DNA of 64,000 nt from Ruminococcus sp. (GCA_017558505.1 JAFYUM010000039.1:1-64000), one strand, 5' to 3'. Counted from the first letter of the stretch, positions 1-8,506 are shown. A program made the numbers and translations. Notes: generated from the sequence alone by a model not told the origin.

Positions 1-1959
1 GTCAACGGCGGACTGTTTGCGGATGAGAATATTGAAATTCCCCGATTTACCGAAGAAATCGTACAGCTTCTTCTGAGTAATGCAAGCGAGGATTTCGACT
101 GGTCGGGTATCTCTCCCACCATTTTCGGTGCGGTGTTTGAATCCACCCTCAACCCCGAAACTCGTCGCTCCGGCGGTATGCACTACACCTCTATCGAGAA
201 CATCCACAAGGTCATTGATCCGCTGTTCCTCGACAGTCTGAAAGCAGAACTGGAGGACATCAAGGCTCTGAAAGTGGAGAAAACCCGTCAGCAGAAACTG
301 CGTGATTTCCGCAAAAAGCTGTCCTCCCTCGTGTTCCTTGACCCTGCGGCAGGCAGCGGAAACTTCCTCACAGAAACGTATATCAGCTTACGCCGACTGG
401 AAAATGACGCACTCTTTGAGGAAACCCACGGGCAGATGATGTTAGGGTTAGAGAACGTAATTCAGGTGAGTATCGGGCAGTTTTACGGCATTGAAATCAA
501 CGATTTTGCGGTAACTGTTGCGAAAACTGCACTGTGGATTGCGGAGAGCCAGATGATGCAGGAAACGGAATCGCTGATGCAGATTGACCTTGATTTTCTA
601 CCACTGAAAAGCTATGCCAATATTGTGGAGGGCAATGCTCTGCGTATTGATTGGGAGAGCGTTGTGCCGAAGGACAGGCTTTCTTATATTATGGGTAATC
701 CGCCGTTTGTGGGAGCAAGACTTATGTCTGCCGAGCAAAAGGACGATGTATTCACCATTTTCGACGGTGTAAAGAACAACGGCAATCTTGACTATGTTTC
801 TTGCTGGTATAAGAAAGCCGCTGATTTAATGACTGACACAGCAATTAGAACGGCTCTTGTTTCCACAAACAGCATTACACAGGGCGAACAGGTTGCAATT
901 CTCTGGAAGAATCTGTTTGAAAATGGAGTACATATTGATTTTGCATATCGTACATTCCGTTGGGATAGTGAAGCAAGTATCAAAGCTCACGTTCATTGTG
1001 TGATTGTTGGCTTTAGCAAAGCACCAAACACAGCGAAAAAGCGATTGTTTGATAATGGTTCAGTTAAGACTGTTGAGAATATCAATGGGTATCTGGTTGA
1101 AGCGGAGGATGTTGTAATTGATAGCAGAACAAAGTCACTTTGTGATATTCCAAAGATAGGTATTGGAAATAAACCGATTGATGGTGGTTTTTATCTTTTT
1201 GAAGAAACTGAAATGGAAGAATTTATAAAGAAAGAGCCAAACTCAAAACCATATTTCAGAAAATGGCTTGGTTCAAAAGAATTTATCAACGGATATTATC
1301 GTTATTGTTTGTGGCTTGGTGATTGTTCACCCAAAGAATTGCGTTCTATGCCTGAATGTATGAAAAGAGTTGAGTCAGTAAGAAATTTCAGACTTGAAAG
1401 TACAAGTGCTGGAACAAGAAAAATTGCAGATAAGCCAACTCACTTTCACGTCGAAAATATGCCAGAAACAAATTATATTCTTATACCAAAGGTATCTTCC
1501 GAAAATCGCAGATACGTTCCTATGGGTTTTTTAACGCCTGATGTTTTATGCAGTGACCTTGTATTTATTGTTCCCGAAGCGACTCTTTACCATTTCGGCA
1601 TACTCACATCCAATGTCCACATGGCATGGATGAGAGCTGTTGCAGGCAGACTTGAAATGCGTTACCGCTACTCGAAAGACATCGTCTATAACAACTTCCC
1701 GTGGTGCAACCCCACAGAGGAACAGAAAGCCAAAATTGAGAAAACCGCACAGATGATCCTCGATGCCCGTGCGATGTATCCCGACTGCTCCCTCGCAGAC
1801 CTCTACGATGAAGCGGTGATGCCTCCCGAACTGCGTAAGGCCCATCAGCTCAATGACCGTGCTGTTATGGAGGCGTATGGCTTTTGGGGTAAGCTGAACT
1901 CAGAATCAGAGTGCGTGGCGGAGTTGATGGGGATGTATCGGGAGATGACGGAGGGATAA
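1..1959 (+). CDS. MmeI-like class I SAM-dependent DNA adenine methyltransferase, 5' end outside window
   Basis: The reading frame is open from the first base, so the N-terminus lies off the left edge; 652 residues are visible. Motif I (DPAAGSGNF) starts near base 340 and motif IV (GNPPF) near base 695. These are the SAM-binding and catalytic motifs of gamma-class N6-adenine methyltransferases. The lead-in GAVFESTLNPETRRSGG and the C-terminal block PPELRKAHQLNDRAVMEAYG resemble the MmeI/YeeA family, which joins the methyltransferase to a helical spacer, a target-recognition domain and a C-terminal domain. In MmeI itself an N-terminal nuclease precedes this part. Whether one exists here cannot be seen, so the gene may be a combined restriction-modification enzyme or a solitary methyltransferase. 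The middle (about 1060-1560) is more AT-rich than the two ends, as expected for an exchangeable recognition domain. Confidence 0.88.
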   Translation, partial: VNGGLFADENIEIPRFTEEIVQLLLSNASEDFDWSGISPTIFGAVFESTLNPETRRSGGMHYTSIENIHKVIDPLFLDSLKAELEDIKALKVEKTRQQKLRDFRKKLSSLVFLDPAAGSGNFLTETYISLRRLENDALFEETHGQMMLGLENVIQVSIGQFYGIEINDFAVTVAKTALWIAESQMMQETESLMQIDLDFLPLKSYANIVEGNALRIDWESVVPKDRLSYIMGNPPFVGARLMSAEQKDDVFTIFDGVKNNGNLDYVSCWYKKAADLMTDTAIRTALVSTNSITQGEQVAILWKNLFENGVHIDFAYRTFRWDSEASIKAHVHCVIVGFSKAPNTAKKRLFDNGSVKTVENINGYLVEAEDVVIDSRTKSLCDIPKIGIGNKPIDGGFYLFEETEMEEFIKKEPNSKPYFRKWLGSKEFINGYYRYCLWLGDCSPKELRSMPECMKRVESVRNFRLESTSAGTRKIADKPTHFHVENMPETNYILIPKVSSENRRYVPMGFLTPDVLCSDLVFIVPEATLYHFGILTSNVHMAWMRAVAGRLEMRYRYSKDIVYNNFPWCNPTEEQKAKIEKTAQMILDARAMYPDCSLADLYDEAVMPPELRKAHQLNDRAVMEAYGFWGKLNSESECVAELMGMYREMTEG

Positions 1960-1961
1960 AT

Positions 1962-2702
1962 ATGAGGCAATTCTTTAATTCAGATATAAATGCAACAAGC
2001 CTTGATATATACATTACCATGGAATGTTCTTTAAATGAAATCAAAAAAAACTGCATTACAATAAACGTTCATGGTAAAGATGAAAAAGAAACCATAGTTG
2101 TCACACCAAGTTACAACAAAACTTATGGTTTTGAAGATTATTGTCATTATGGATGTGAGCAACGAAATCAATGTAATAAACCTAATTGGAAAAACTGTAA
2201 TCTTAAATCCAAAATCCCAAGTAAACAAATTCATGTCACACGGCACAATAAATATTCACATGAAACTGTTAGGATAAACGGACAACCCGTTGATAATAGT
2301 CATCCAATGAAAGATTATTATGCATGGGAACGTGAAGACCTTCAAAATTTAAGTGATTATGAACTTATAGATTGCCTCTTAATATCGCCTGCCATAATTT
2401 GGAATGATATTGCTTCTGAATACAAAAAACAAAATAAAACAGAATTGATATTATCCGCTTATGAAAATGTGTTATATATTATATACATCTTTGTAAAACC
2501 TAAAAATTCAAATAATTTGTATAATGATTTAGATAAATATTCTATAGAACACTTTATTGCAGAAAGAAAAAATTATGATATTGTAATTGCAGTTCAAATG
2601 CTAAGAGGATTTACTCTAACAGCTGTATGCAGTTATAGAGGAGTTTACCTTTCTGAACATAAAAATAATGGTATAGGAAATTTTGAACCAATATATAAGT
2701 GA
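1962..2702 (+). CDS. Uncharacterised AT-rich protein with a Cys cluster, between two methyltransferase 3' ends
   Basis: This 246-residue protein starts at ATG 1962, two bases after the methyltransferase stop. GGAGGGATAAAT just upstream gives a ribosome site; an in-frame GTG at 1911 would overlap the methyltransferase by 49 bases and is less likely. I do not recognise the family. Around residues 55-75 there is a Cys-rich stretch (CHYGC, then QC and NC) that could bind a metal. There is no signal peptide and no clear membrane segment. Base composition is clearly more AT-rich than the flanking DNA, which suggests separate acquisition. It is followed directly by a second copy of the methyltransferase 3' end, so it behaves like cargo carried with the methyltransferase. 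A modification-linked or defence role is inference from position only. Confidence 0.75.
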   Translation: MRQFFNSDINATSLDIYITMECSLNEIKKNCITINVHGKDEKETIVVTPSYNKTYGFEDYCHYGCEQRNQCNKPNWKNCNLKSKIPSKQIHVTRHNKYSHETVRINGQPVDNSHPMKDYYAWEREDLQNLSDYELIDCLLISPAIIWNDIASEYKKQNKTELILSAYENVLYIIYIFVKPKNSNNLYNDLDKYSIEHFIAERKNYDIVIAVQMLRGFTLTAVCSYRGVYLSEHKNNGIGNFEPIYK

Positions 2703-2715
2703 GATATTAACCTCG

Positions 2716-2856
2716 CCTCCCGAACTCCGCAAGGCGCATCAGCTCAATGACCGTGCTGTTATGGAAGCCTATGGTTTCTGGGGTAAGCTCAACTCCGAGT
2801 CAGAGTGCGTGGCGGAGTTGATGGGGATGTATCAAAAGATGACGGAGGAAGAATAA
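2716..2856 (+). pseudogene. Truncated second copy of the methyltransferase C-terminus
   Basis: Reading from CCT 2716 to TAA 2854-2856 gives 46 codons that match the last 45 residues of the methyltransferase (PPELRKAHQLNDRAVMEAYG onward). Only the last few residues differ (YQKMTEEE against YREMTEG). Most nucleotide differences are silent third-position changes. This points to two related alleles that diverged under selection, rather than a fresh tandem duplication. No start or upstream methyltransferase sequence precedes it, so it is a remnant, probably the original gene end left after recombination brought in a new methyltransferase and the orphan gene at 1962-2702. The first copy lies at 1822-1959. 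Confidence 0.85.
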
Positions 2857-2868
2857 AAGGAGAGAATT

Positions 2869-3873
2869 ATGCCACTTGAAATAGTCAGAAACGATATAAC
2901 AAAAATGAATGTTGACGCCATTGTCAATGCCGCAAATGAGTCGCTTCTGGGCGGTGGAGGTGTTGACGGAGCAATTCACCGTGCCGCAGGGGCAGGACTG
3001 CTTGACGAGTGCAGAACTCTCGGCGGCTGTAAAACGGGCAAGGCGAAGATTACAGGCGGATATAGTCTTCCTGCGAAATATGTGATACATACAGTCGGTC
3101 CTGTTTATAGGGACGGAAATCACGGAGAAAAGGCATTGCTTGAATCCTGCTACCGTGAATCGCTGGCTCTTGCAAAGGAACATGGCTTTGAAACTGTGGC
3201 TTTTCCGCTTATATCTTCGGGGATTTATGGTTATCCCAAAGACCGTGCGTTGAAGGTTGCGGTTGACGTTATAAGCGATTTTCTCCTTGAAAATGATATG
3301 ACCGTATATATTGTCATTTTCGACAAGGCGGCATACAGGATAAGCGAGAAGCTGTTTGCGGATATTGCCGAGTACATTGACGATAATTACGCAGACGAGC
3401 ATACTGACCACCGCCGTGAGAGCATACGCATGAAGGCACCTTTTTGTGCCTCGGCAGATGCAGTTAAAGCTGATTTCTGTGAATACATGGAAATGCCTGT
3501 TGAGGCTGAGCTTGATGCGAAAATAAAGCAGATTGATGAAAGCTTTTCACAGATGCTTCTGCGGAAGATTGACGAAAAGGGCATGACGGATGCACAATGC
3601 TACAAAAAGGCAAACATCGACCGCAAGCTGTTCTCGAAAATCCGCAGCGATATTCATTATAAGCCCAGCAAGCCTACTGCAATCGCATTTGCAATTTCTC
3701 TGGAGCTTTCACTTGAAGAAACCGAAGATATGCTCCGTAAAGCGGGATTTGCACTCTCTCACAGTAATAAATTCGATATTATTATTGAATACTTTATAAG
3801 CCGTGGCAACTACAATATTTTTGAAATCAACGAGGCTCTGTTTGCCTTTGACCAGAGTTTACTTGGAGCGTGA
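2869..3873 (+). CDS. Macrodomain (ADP-ribose hydrolase-type) protein with C-terminal helical domain
   Basis: Residues 1-165 form a MacroD/YmdB-type macrodomain. The sequence shows the substrate-loop motif [20 protein letters not shown], then [16 protein letters not shown] and [12 protein letters not shown]. These proteins bind ADP-ribose and usually remove it from proteins or deacetylate O-acetyl-ADP-ribose in the cytoplasm. The C-terminal part (about 225-334) is helical and contains a Cro-like pattern around [16 protein letters not shown], ending in a block that includes [13 protein letters not shown]. This may be a nucleic-acid or partner-binding module. Start ATG 2869 follows AAGGAGAG. It is not a DarG-type macrodomain and no DarT-like toxin is adjacent. 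It lies in the same direction as the methyltransferase and runs almost directly into the ArsC/Spx-like gene. Confidence 0.9.
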   Translation: MPLEIVRNDITKMNVDAIVNAANESLLGGGGVDGAIHRAAGAGLLDECRTLGGCKTGKAKITGGYSLPAKYVIHTVGPVYRDGNHGEKALLESCYRESLALAKEHGFETVAFPLISSGIYGYPKDRALKVAVDVISDFLLENDMTVYIVIFDKAAYRISEKLFADIAEYIDDNYADEHTDHRRESIRMKAPFCASADAVKADFCEYMEMPVEAELDAKIKQIDESFSQMLLRKIDEKGMTDAQCYKKANIDRKLFSKIRSDIHYKPSKPTAIAFAISLELSLEETEDMLRKAGFALSHSNKFDIIIEYFISRGNYNIFEINEALFAFDQSLLGA

Positions 3874-3877
3874 AATT

Positions 3878-4228
3878 ATGATTAAGTTTATCTGTTATCC
3901 GAAATGCACCACTTGTCAAAGAGCTAAGAAGTGGTTGGAGGATAATAAAATCGAATATGAATTAAGGGATATTAAACTTGATAATCCCACACTTGAAGAA
4001 TTAACAGAGTGGTATAAGAAAAGCGGCTTACCGATAAAGAAGCTTTTTAATACAAGCGGTATGATTTATAAATCATTGGATCTTAAAAACAGACTCCTTG
4101 AAATGAGTGAGGATGAAATGTTAAAACTCCTCGCAACAGACGGCATGCTGGTTAAACGACCTTTGCTTATAGGTGATGACTTTGTTTTGGTCGGATTTAA
4201 AGAAGTTGAATGGTATAATGAATTTTAA
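3878..4228 (+). CDS. ArsC/Spx-family thioredoxin-fold protein
   Basis: A 116-residue protein of the usual family length. The N-terminus ICYPKCTTCQRAKKWLE carries a CxxC pair at residues 10 and 13 in the position used by Spx and by arsenate-reductase-like proteins. KRPLLIGDDFVLVGF near the C-terminus is the conserved R-P segment. Spx proteins act on RNA polymerase under thiol stress and ArsC-like ones are reductases; sequence alone does not settle which applies. ATG 3878 is preferred over an in-frame ATG at 3803, because it starts four bases after the macrodomain stop and the family N-terminus begins here. GGAGCG within the end of the macrodomain gene serves as ribosome site, so the two are probably cotranscribed. 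Confidence 0.88.
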   Translation: MIKFICYPKCTTCQRAKKWLEDNKIEYELRDIKLDNPTLEELTEWYKKSGLPIKKLFNTSGMIYKSLDLKNRLLEMSEDEMLKLLATDGMLVKRPLLIGDDFVLVGFKEVEWYNEF

Positions 4229-4243
4229 GGAGGGATGTTAAAT

Positions 4244-4366
4244 TTGGCGTATATTCTCTATGAGTCTGTTGCCAGAGCGGTCTGCAATGTAAGAGCAGAC
4301 GCACCGATTAGTGCAGATTGGAGCGAGGATATCAATGCTGACTACCAGAAACGAGGCAAAAAGTAA
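4244..4366 (+). CDS. Short ORF of unknown function (40 aa)
   Basis: TTG 4244 lies about nine bases after a strong AAGGAGGG, and the frame runs to TAA 4364-4366. An in-frame ATG at 4235 abuts the ribosome site and is less likely. The product (begins AYILYESVARAVCNVRAD) has no family that I recognise. It follows the ArsC/Spx-like gene by 15 bases and would be read from the same transcript. It could be a real small protein or the decayed end of a longer accessory gene. Confidence 0.35.
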   Translation: MAYILYESVARAVCNVRADAPISADWSEDINADYQKRGKK

Positions 4367-4808
4367 GAAATGTAAATATATTTTTGGCTGTTACCGTTGA
4401 ACTGTTCATCTGAAAAATCACCCCACCACCAAATGCAGATTATCAAGCTGCCCTGCCTGCTTCACACAGTAGTTGCTGAATCTGTTAAAACTTACAACAC
4501 AGATTTCTGCTTCATAGAACGCACCGCAGTAGTTAGTAACACTATCCAGCAACACATCAAGCTCCTGTTTTGTGCAGTGCAAGTCAAGCGATCTAAGAAG
4601 TTTCACCGGAAAAGACGATGAGATATTATGTGATACCGTTGGCGAAATGAACAAGGGAGTTCTTACAAAATTAATGGTAGATTAATAAACAACAGGTGCG
4701 TAAAGAACCAATTCGTTACGCACCGATTTCATTTCCTTATTAACTCTGATTTTGTCAATAATACTTGACACATTTTGCTCGAACAGAATGAACAAATGAA
4801 ATCTTAAT
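4367..4808. other. Gene debris, no intact gene
   Basis: No intact gene is supported in these 440 bases. A 78-codon minus-strand frame (4418-4654) and a plus-strand frame ending at the TAA near 4683 both look partly protein-like, but neither can be assigned, and at most one is a remnant. An inverted repeat GGTGCGTAA/TTACGCACC spans 4695-4724. The stretch lies between the accessory genes and an IS66 remnant and looks like decayed accessory DNA. Confidence 0.45.
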
Positions 4809-4931
4809 GTTTTCGGATATCTTACTCACTTACTGACAGAGCTCCCGAAGCTTGGAACAGAACCGACAACGGAACAGCTTGATGAACTGTTGCCGTTGTC
4901 GAACGTTTTGCCTGATTATCGCCATAATTGA
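4809..4931 (+). pseudogene. IS66-family transposase C-terminal remnant
   Basis: The frame from 4809 to TGA 4929-4931 encodes about 40 residues: VFGYLTHLLTELPKLGTEP, then EQLDELLPLSNVLPDYRHN. This matches the typical C-terminal tail of IS66-family transposases (YL..LL.ELP.....LE.LLPW). An in-frame TGA lies immediately upstream and the remainder of the gene is absent, so only the tail survives. It marks a former insertion at the edge of the accessory region. Confidence 0.7.
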
Positions 4932-4940
4932 ATATATCAA

Positions 4941-4972
4941 ACGCCATGACCTTAATTAGTCATGGCGTTTTT
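4941..4972 (+). terminator. Hairpin with T-run after the IS66 remnant
   Basis: ACGCCATGAC and GTCATGGCGT form a 10-bp stem with an 8-base loop, followed by TTTTTG. This is a rho-independent terminator, probably that of the former transposase. Confidence 0.75.
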
Positions 4973-5057
4973 GTCTAATCTGCTCTATGGAGTCCGTTGA
5001 AGTTGCCTGGACGCGGGATTATTTGGCGGGTACCAATCAATAATGAGTTTTAAAACT

Positions 5058-5093
5058 AAAAGCCATGCAGATAATTAAACTGCATGGCTTTTG
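5058..5093. terminator. Bidirectional hairpin terminator
   Basis: The arms AAAAGCCATGCAG and CTGCATGGCTTTT pair over at least 11 bp, with A-runs on one side and T-runs on the other. It can terminate in either direction, including transcripts leaving the lyase gene at 5146-7290. Confidence 0.7.
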
Positions 5094-5145
5094 TTTAATC
5101 AATCAGTTTGACGGAGAGATTCCTTGTGGAACACACACACATTAA

Positions 5146-7290
5146 CTACCCCTTTACTAACAACCGTCTCATAAGTATAAAGTCAAATACATCAAGCTTA
5201 TTGTCACTGCATAAATCGGCAGATTTCCAGTTTTTCAGTTCAGCATCAGGAACAGCCAGCAGCCATTTCCGTAGTGAAACTAAATCAGCAACATTAAAAA
5301 TTCCGTCGCCATTCACATCACCCTCTGTAATCTGAGAAGTCCATTGGGAAGTTTCTTTCATTGACGGTGTCCATGAGGGATATGTTTCACCCTGTTTCAA
5401 AGGAATACAGACTACAGATATAGTCGTATCACTGATATTTGTCAGATGTACAGCAAGCTTTCTGTAACTGCTGTTGTCAGTCTGATTCTGGACGGCAAGG
5501 GAGGTTGGCAGAAGTTCTGCATTCATTACAGTAAATTTACCGCCTTCACTGATAAGTCCAACCCACATTTTTTCAGAACCAACAGTCAAAACGGCACTTC
5601 TGCCGTCATCAGCAACTACAATATCTCCCTTTGTGTGCGCAAACCAGTATACCTCACCAGGAGCATCAAGGGAAATTTCATCCTGAATGATAACACATTC
5701 CTTATCCTTTATCATTTTCAGACCACGGACAACGCTTTCTGCGCCGCTTGCTTCATACGCGGCTGTTAAATCCGCAACAGCAAAGGCTTCATTTCCGCCG
5801 CTGAAACTGCTTATAAGACATTCTGCACCCTCCTGCTGGTCAAGTTCCTGCGAAGGATTGATGACAAGTGTATTGTGGCCTTCAGCTCTTATTCGGTAGG
5901 CATATTTACGATTATCAAGCTCATAATTTTCATTTCCCAAATCCGTGAAAAATCTTTCACCGTTCGACTCGATATAGAACGACCCTAAATCGTAGTGCCC
6001 ATGATATTTATAATTGTTTTCACCCACATGAAGCGCCGCTACAATTCCGCTTTCATCCCATGTATTTCTGAAGCTTGCATTTGACGCACCGACCTCGCCC
6101 CAGTCGGTAGGAATATCGCCGGCAGAATCGGGCGTTTTTTCTTCGTCAATCCACAAAAGGTCAAGATAATTGAAGCTGTCGTTTTCTATTTTTTTAAGAC
6201 GAGTGGAAGCTATATCATAGGAATTATAGTATTCTGCAAGCCAGAGAAGAACTGCCCATCCTGTATCACGGCTGTCACCGTCATCACCGAAACTGAACGA
6301 TTTCGGCGTATTGGAACTCATATAGCGGACAAAATCAACAGATTTACGAAGTCCCTCATAATCGGCAAGACCATAGTCTGTTCCTGCGGCACTCATCAAT
6401 GCCGAAGATTGAAGACCGAGATAATATGTTGCATAATCCCAGTAGCCCAGACCTTCACTGTATGTTCCGTCCTTTGCACTGTAAGCACGGCGGACAAAAG
6501 AGTAGGACTCCTTATAAGCATAGGTGAGAACTTCGGAAGCAATATCTCTTGCGTCGTCCTCATCTCCGATTGCAAGTGCAGCCATACTCATACTTCCGTT
6601 GCAGACAAGCTTCCAGTTATCTCCGGGATAATCTTGATACCAGCGGTAAGTACGGGTTCTCGGCTTGTCCTCATAATCATCCATAACCTGATTGAGTCCT
6701 TTTTCAATAAGGTTTTTTCTGATAAATGCTCTCTGCTCATCATTCATCCAATTGTAAAGCCAGTCATAGCCTATGGCAAAACCGGTACTCATTTCAGCGG
6801 TATCAAGAAAATGACTTGGGTTCCAATCCTTGAAATTACACGCCGCTTCAAGCTCTGCATAGCATCTCTGTGCATATTTTTCATCTCCGAAAATATTGTA
6901 TGCCATAGCAAGTGCGGCAATACGGCGCTGTATTCTTTTTGATGTTTCAAGAAGACGGATACCGTCGGGAATTTCGTATTCAGCTACAGGTCTTGTCATA
7001 ACTCTGTCCGCTTCAGCACGAAGCTTTTCAAGAAGAATTGCAGTCACCGAACCGTCCCCTATATTTGCTTTCAGCCTTGCAATTTTTTCATCCGACATAA
7101 TGATACGAGGATGAGCGTACATTCCGTTTTTCTCAATCATATCACTGAGAACCTGTTCGCCGTCAATAAATTCACCATAACTTTCCGTTTGTGAACTGTC
7201 TGAACCAGTATTTTCCGCAAAGGCATTGACTGGCATTATACTTATTACCATTATCAACATAAGAAAAATGCATATTAACTGTTTTTTCAT
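5146..7290 (-). CDS. Secreted heparinase II/III-like polysaccharide lyase with C-terminal dockerin
   Basis: A 714-residue protein beginning with a signal peptide (KKQLICIFLMLIMVISI, cleavage after NAFA). Residues about 55-400 form an alpha-helical barrel with HPRIIMS and the NWKLVCNGSMSMAALAI region. This is followed by a beta-rich heparinase II/III-like half containing KYHGHYDLGSFYIESNG and RAEGHNTLVINP, with conserved His residues. Such enzymes cleave uronate-containing polysaccharides by beta-elimination; the exact substrate cannot be read. The last 60 residues are a type I dockerin, GDVNGDGIFNVADLVSLRKW, then a second Ca-binding half with LDVFDFILMRRLL, so it should join a cellulosome. 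RBS AGGAGG precedes the ATG. It has its own promoter at 7338-7366 and is monocistronic. Confidence 0.85.
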   Translation of the reverse strand: MKKQLICIFLMLIMVISIMPVNAFAENTGSDSSQTESYGEFIDGEQVLSDMIEKNGMYAHPRIIMSDEKIARLKANIGDGSVTAILLEKLRAEADRVMTRPVAEYEIPDGIRLLETSKRIQRRIAALAMAYNIFGDEKYAQRCYAELEAACNFKDWNPSHFLDTAEMSTGFAIGYDWLYNWMNDEQRAFIRKNLIEKGLNQVMDDYEDKPRTRTYRWYQDYPGDNWKLVCNGSMSMAALAIGDEDDARDIASEVLTYAYKESYSFVRRAYSAKDGTYSEGLGYWDYATYYLGLQSSALMSAAGTDYGLADYEGLRKSVDFVRYMSSNTPKSFSFGDDGDSRDTGWAVLLWLAEYYNSYDIASTRLKKIENDSFNYLDLLWIDEEKTPDSAGDIPTDWGEVGASNASFRNTWDESGIVAALHVGENNYKYHGHYDLGSFYIESNGERFFTDLGNENYELDNRKYAYRIRAEGHNTLVINPSQELDQQEGAECLISSFSGGNEAFAVADLTAAYEASGAESVVRGLKMIKDKECVIIQDEISLDAPGEVYWFAHTKGDIVVADDGRSAVLTVGSEKMWVGLISEGGKFTVMNAELLPTSLAVQNQTDNSSYRKLAVHLTNISDTTISVVCIPLKQGETYPSWTPSMKETSQWTSQITEGDVNGDGIFNVADLVSLRKWLLAVPDAELKNWKSADLCSDNKLDVFDFILMRRLLVKG

Positions 7291-7337
7291 AGCTTAACCT
7301 CCTGAATAAAATGAAATTAAACGCTGTTTATGTATAT

Positions 7338-7366
7338 ATTGTACCACACACTATAACATTTGTCAA
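7338..7366 (-). promoter_or_regulatory. Promoter of the heparinase-like lyase
   Basis: Read on the minus strand, TTGACA (7366-7361), a 17-base spacer and TACAAT (7343-7338). It lies about 50 bases upstream of the start codon of the lyase. Confidence 0.7.
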
Positions 7367-7478
7367 TCTTTTCTGTGATATAATCATGTATAATCTTCTC
7401 TGTGTTCTGCTATACCATATGTTCAGAGTATGTGCCAATGCAACTTACACATTAATAAATACAAGTTATAAAAAACTA

Positions 7479-7507
7479 TTGACATTGCCTGAAATATGCT
7501 ATATAAT
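7479..7507 (+). promoter_or_regulatory. Consensus promoter upstream of the membrane-anchored protein
   Basis: TTGACA (7479-7484), 17-base spacer, TATAAT (7502-7507): a perfect sigma-A promoter. The leader to the gene that starts near 7622 is about 110 bases and holds no other gene. Confidence 0.8.
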
Positions 7508-7621
7508 TAAGTAAATTGATGTTGATCAAAATATTGTAATACAGTTGATTTCTGTTACAATACCATTTCAGATGTATTCAACTCTATTGGTTCTCTACTG
7601 AATATTTTTTAAAGAAGTGTT

Positions 7622-8446
7622 CTGAATGAAAAAAATACCGTTTCCGATAAGCCGCGCCGTTTTCCACTGATCTGGAAAATACTTCTCACGATTATCGCCT
7701 TAATTCTCATTGTTGTTGTGGTGATAATGGTGTTTTCCTCAAAGAACATTAAAGCTATGAATAAATCCGTAGATGCTGCGCTTGATGCCATTTCTCAGGA
7801 ATACACTCTTATCCCGGAAGATCCCAGCAATTACAAGGAAATAACGGTTTATAACATCTTCAATTTTGACGTTCAGCAATATTCTGTAGAAGATGTTGGA
7901 AATCTCTCTGTTATGAAAGTCAATATGGGCTTCATGCAAATGGCAACGCTCATTCTCACACCTATTGATAAAAATCTGCCCCTTGTTTCTGCCGATTATA
8001 TGTATCAATTCGGTAAAAGAACCTCATATCTGGAGTTTTATGACTGTGTACCCGATTTGAATGACGAAGCCTATCAGTCATTATTGTCAGAGTTATCAGC
8101 AGTAAAAGAAAAATATAGCGAACTGGAAGATACAACACCTACACCTGCATGGTATGATTCACTTAAAACTGTTGGATTTTACAAAGTCGGCAAAGCAAAG
8201 GACGATCCCACACTTGATCAGATGCTTTGCGACGGTTTCAAAACAGTTCTGACTACATCAAAAGAACTTCCCACATTGTCGGAAGAAGAAAAAGACAACA
8301 AAAGAAAGCTTTGCAAGGAATATTCAGACGGTCTGATTTCCAACGGCGGCATTTCAACTGATGTCTTTAAAGAACAACTTGGCGAAGATACCACAAGAGA
8401 TTTCTTTGACAAAGTCCTGTTTGGTACAGAAAATTACGGAAAATAA
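7622..8446 (+). CDS. Unknown membrane-anchored protein; start ambiguous beside an A7 tract
   Basis: The frame is open from the stop at 7610-7612 to TAA 8446 but contains no ATG, GTG or TTG before the transmembrane helix (ILLTIIALILIVVVVIMVF), which is encoded at 7679-7730. GTG 7718 would start inside that helix. ATG 7626, followed by seven A's and preceded by AAAGAAG, has the right position but the wrong frame; an eighth A would join it to the ORF. CTG 7622 is used here only as the first in-frame candidate. The remainder is a single soluble domain of about 230 residues outside the membrane, with no Cys motif and no dockerin. I do not recognise the family. A consensus promoter (7479-7507) and terminator (8459-8506) frame it as one transcription unit. 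Confidence 0.7.
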   Translation: MNEKNTVSDKPRRFPLIWKILLTIIALILIVVVVIMVFSSKNIKAMNKSVDAALDAISQEYTLIPEDPSNYKEITVYNIFNFDVQQYSVEDVGNLSVMKVNMGFMQMATLILTPIDKNLPLVSADYMYQFGKRTSYLEFYDCVPDLNDEAYQSLLSELSAVKEKYSELEDTTPTPAWYDSLKTVGFYKVGKAKDDPTLDQMLCDGFKTVLTTSKELPTLSEEEKDNKRKLCKEYSDGLISNGGISTDVFKEQLGEDTTRDFFDKVLFGTENYGK

Positions 8447-8458
8447 CAATACGATGAA

Positions 8459-8506
8459 AGCACCATTGATAATTAAACTGATCGGTTCAAATTCAATGGT
8501 GTTTTT
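8459..8506 (+). terminator. Terminator of the membrane-anchored protein
   Basis: CACCATTGA (8461-8469) pairs with TCAATGGTG (8493-8501) and is followed by TTTTT. It lies just after the stop at 8446. Confidence 0.7.

Noticed and set aside
2800..3411. 203-codon minus-strand frame opposite the macrodomain gene
   Set aside because: It is antisense to a clear macrodomain; composition and lack of a start signal mark it as a shadow.
2869..3873. Macrodomain considered as DarG antitoxin
   Set aside because: The motifs are of the MacroD/YmdB type and no DarT toxin gene is adjacent.
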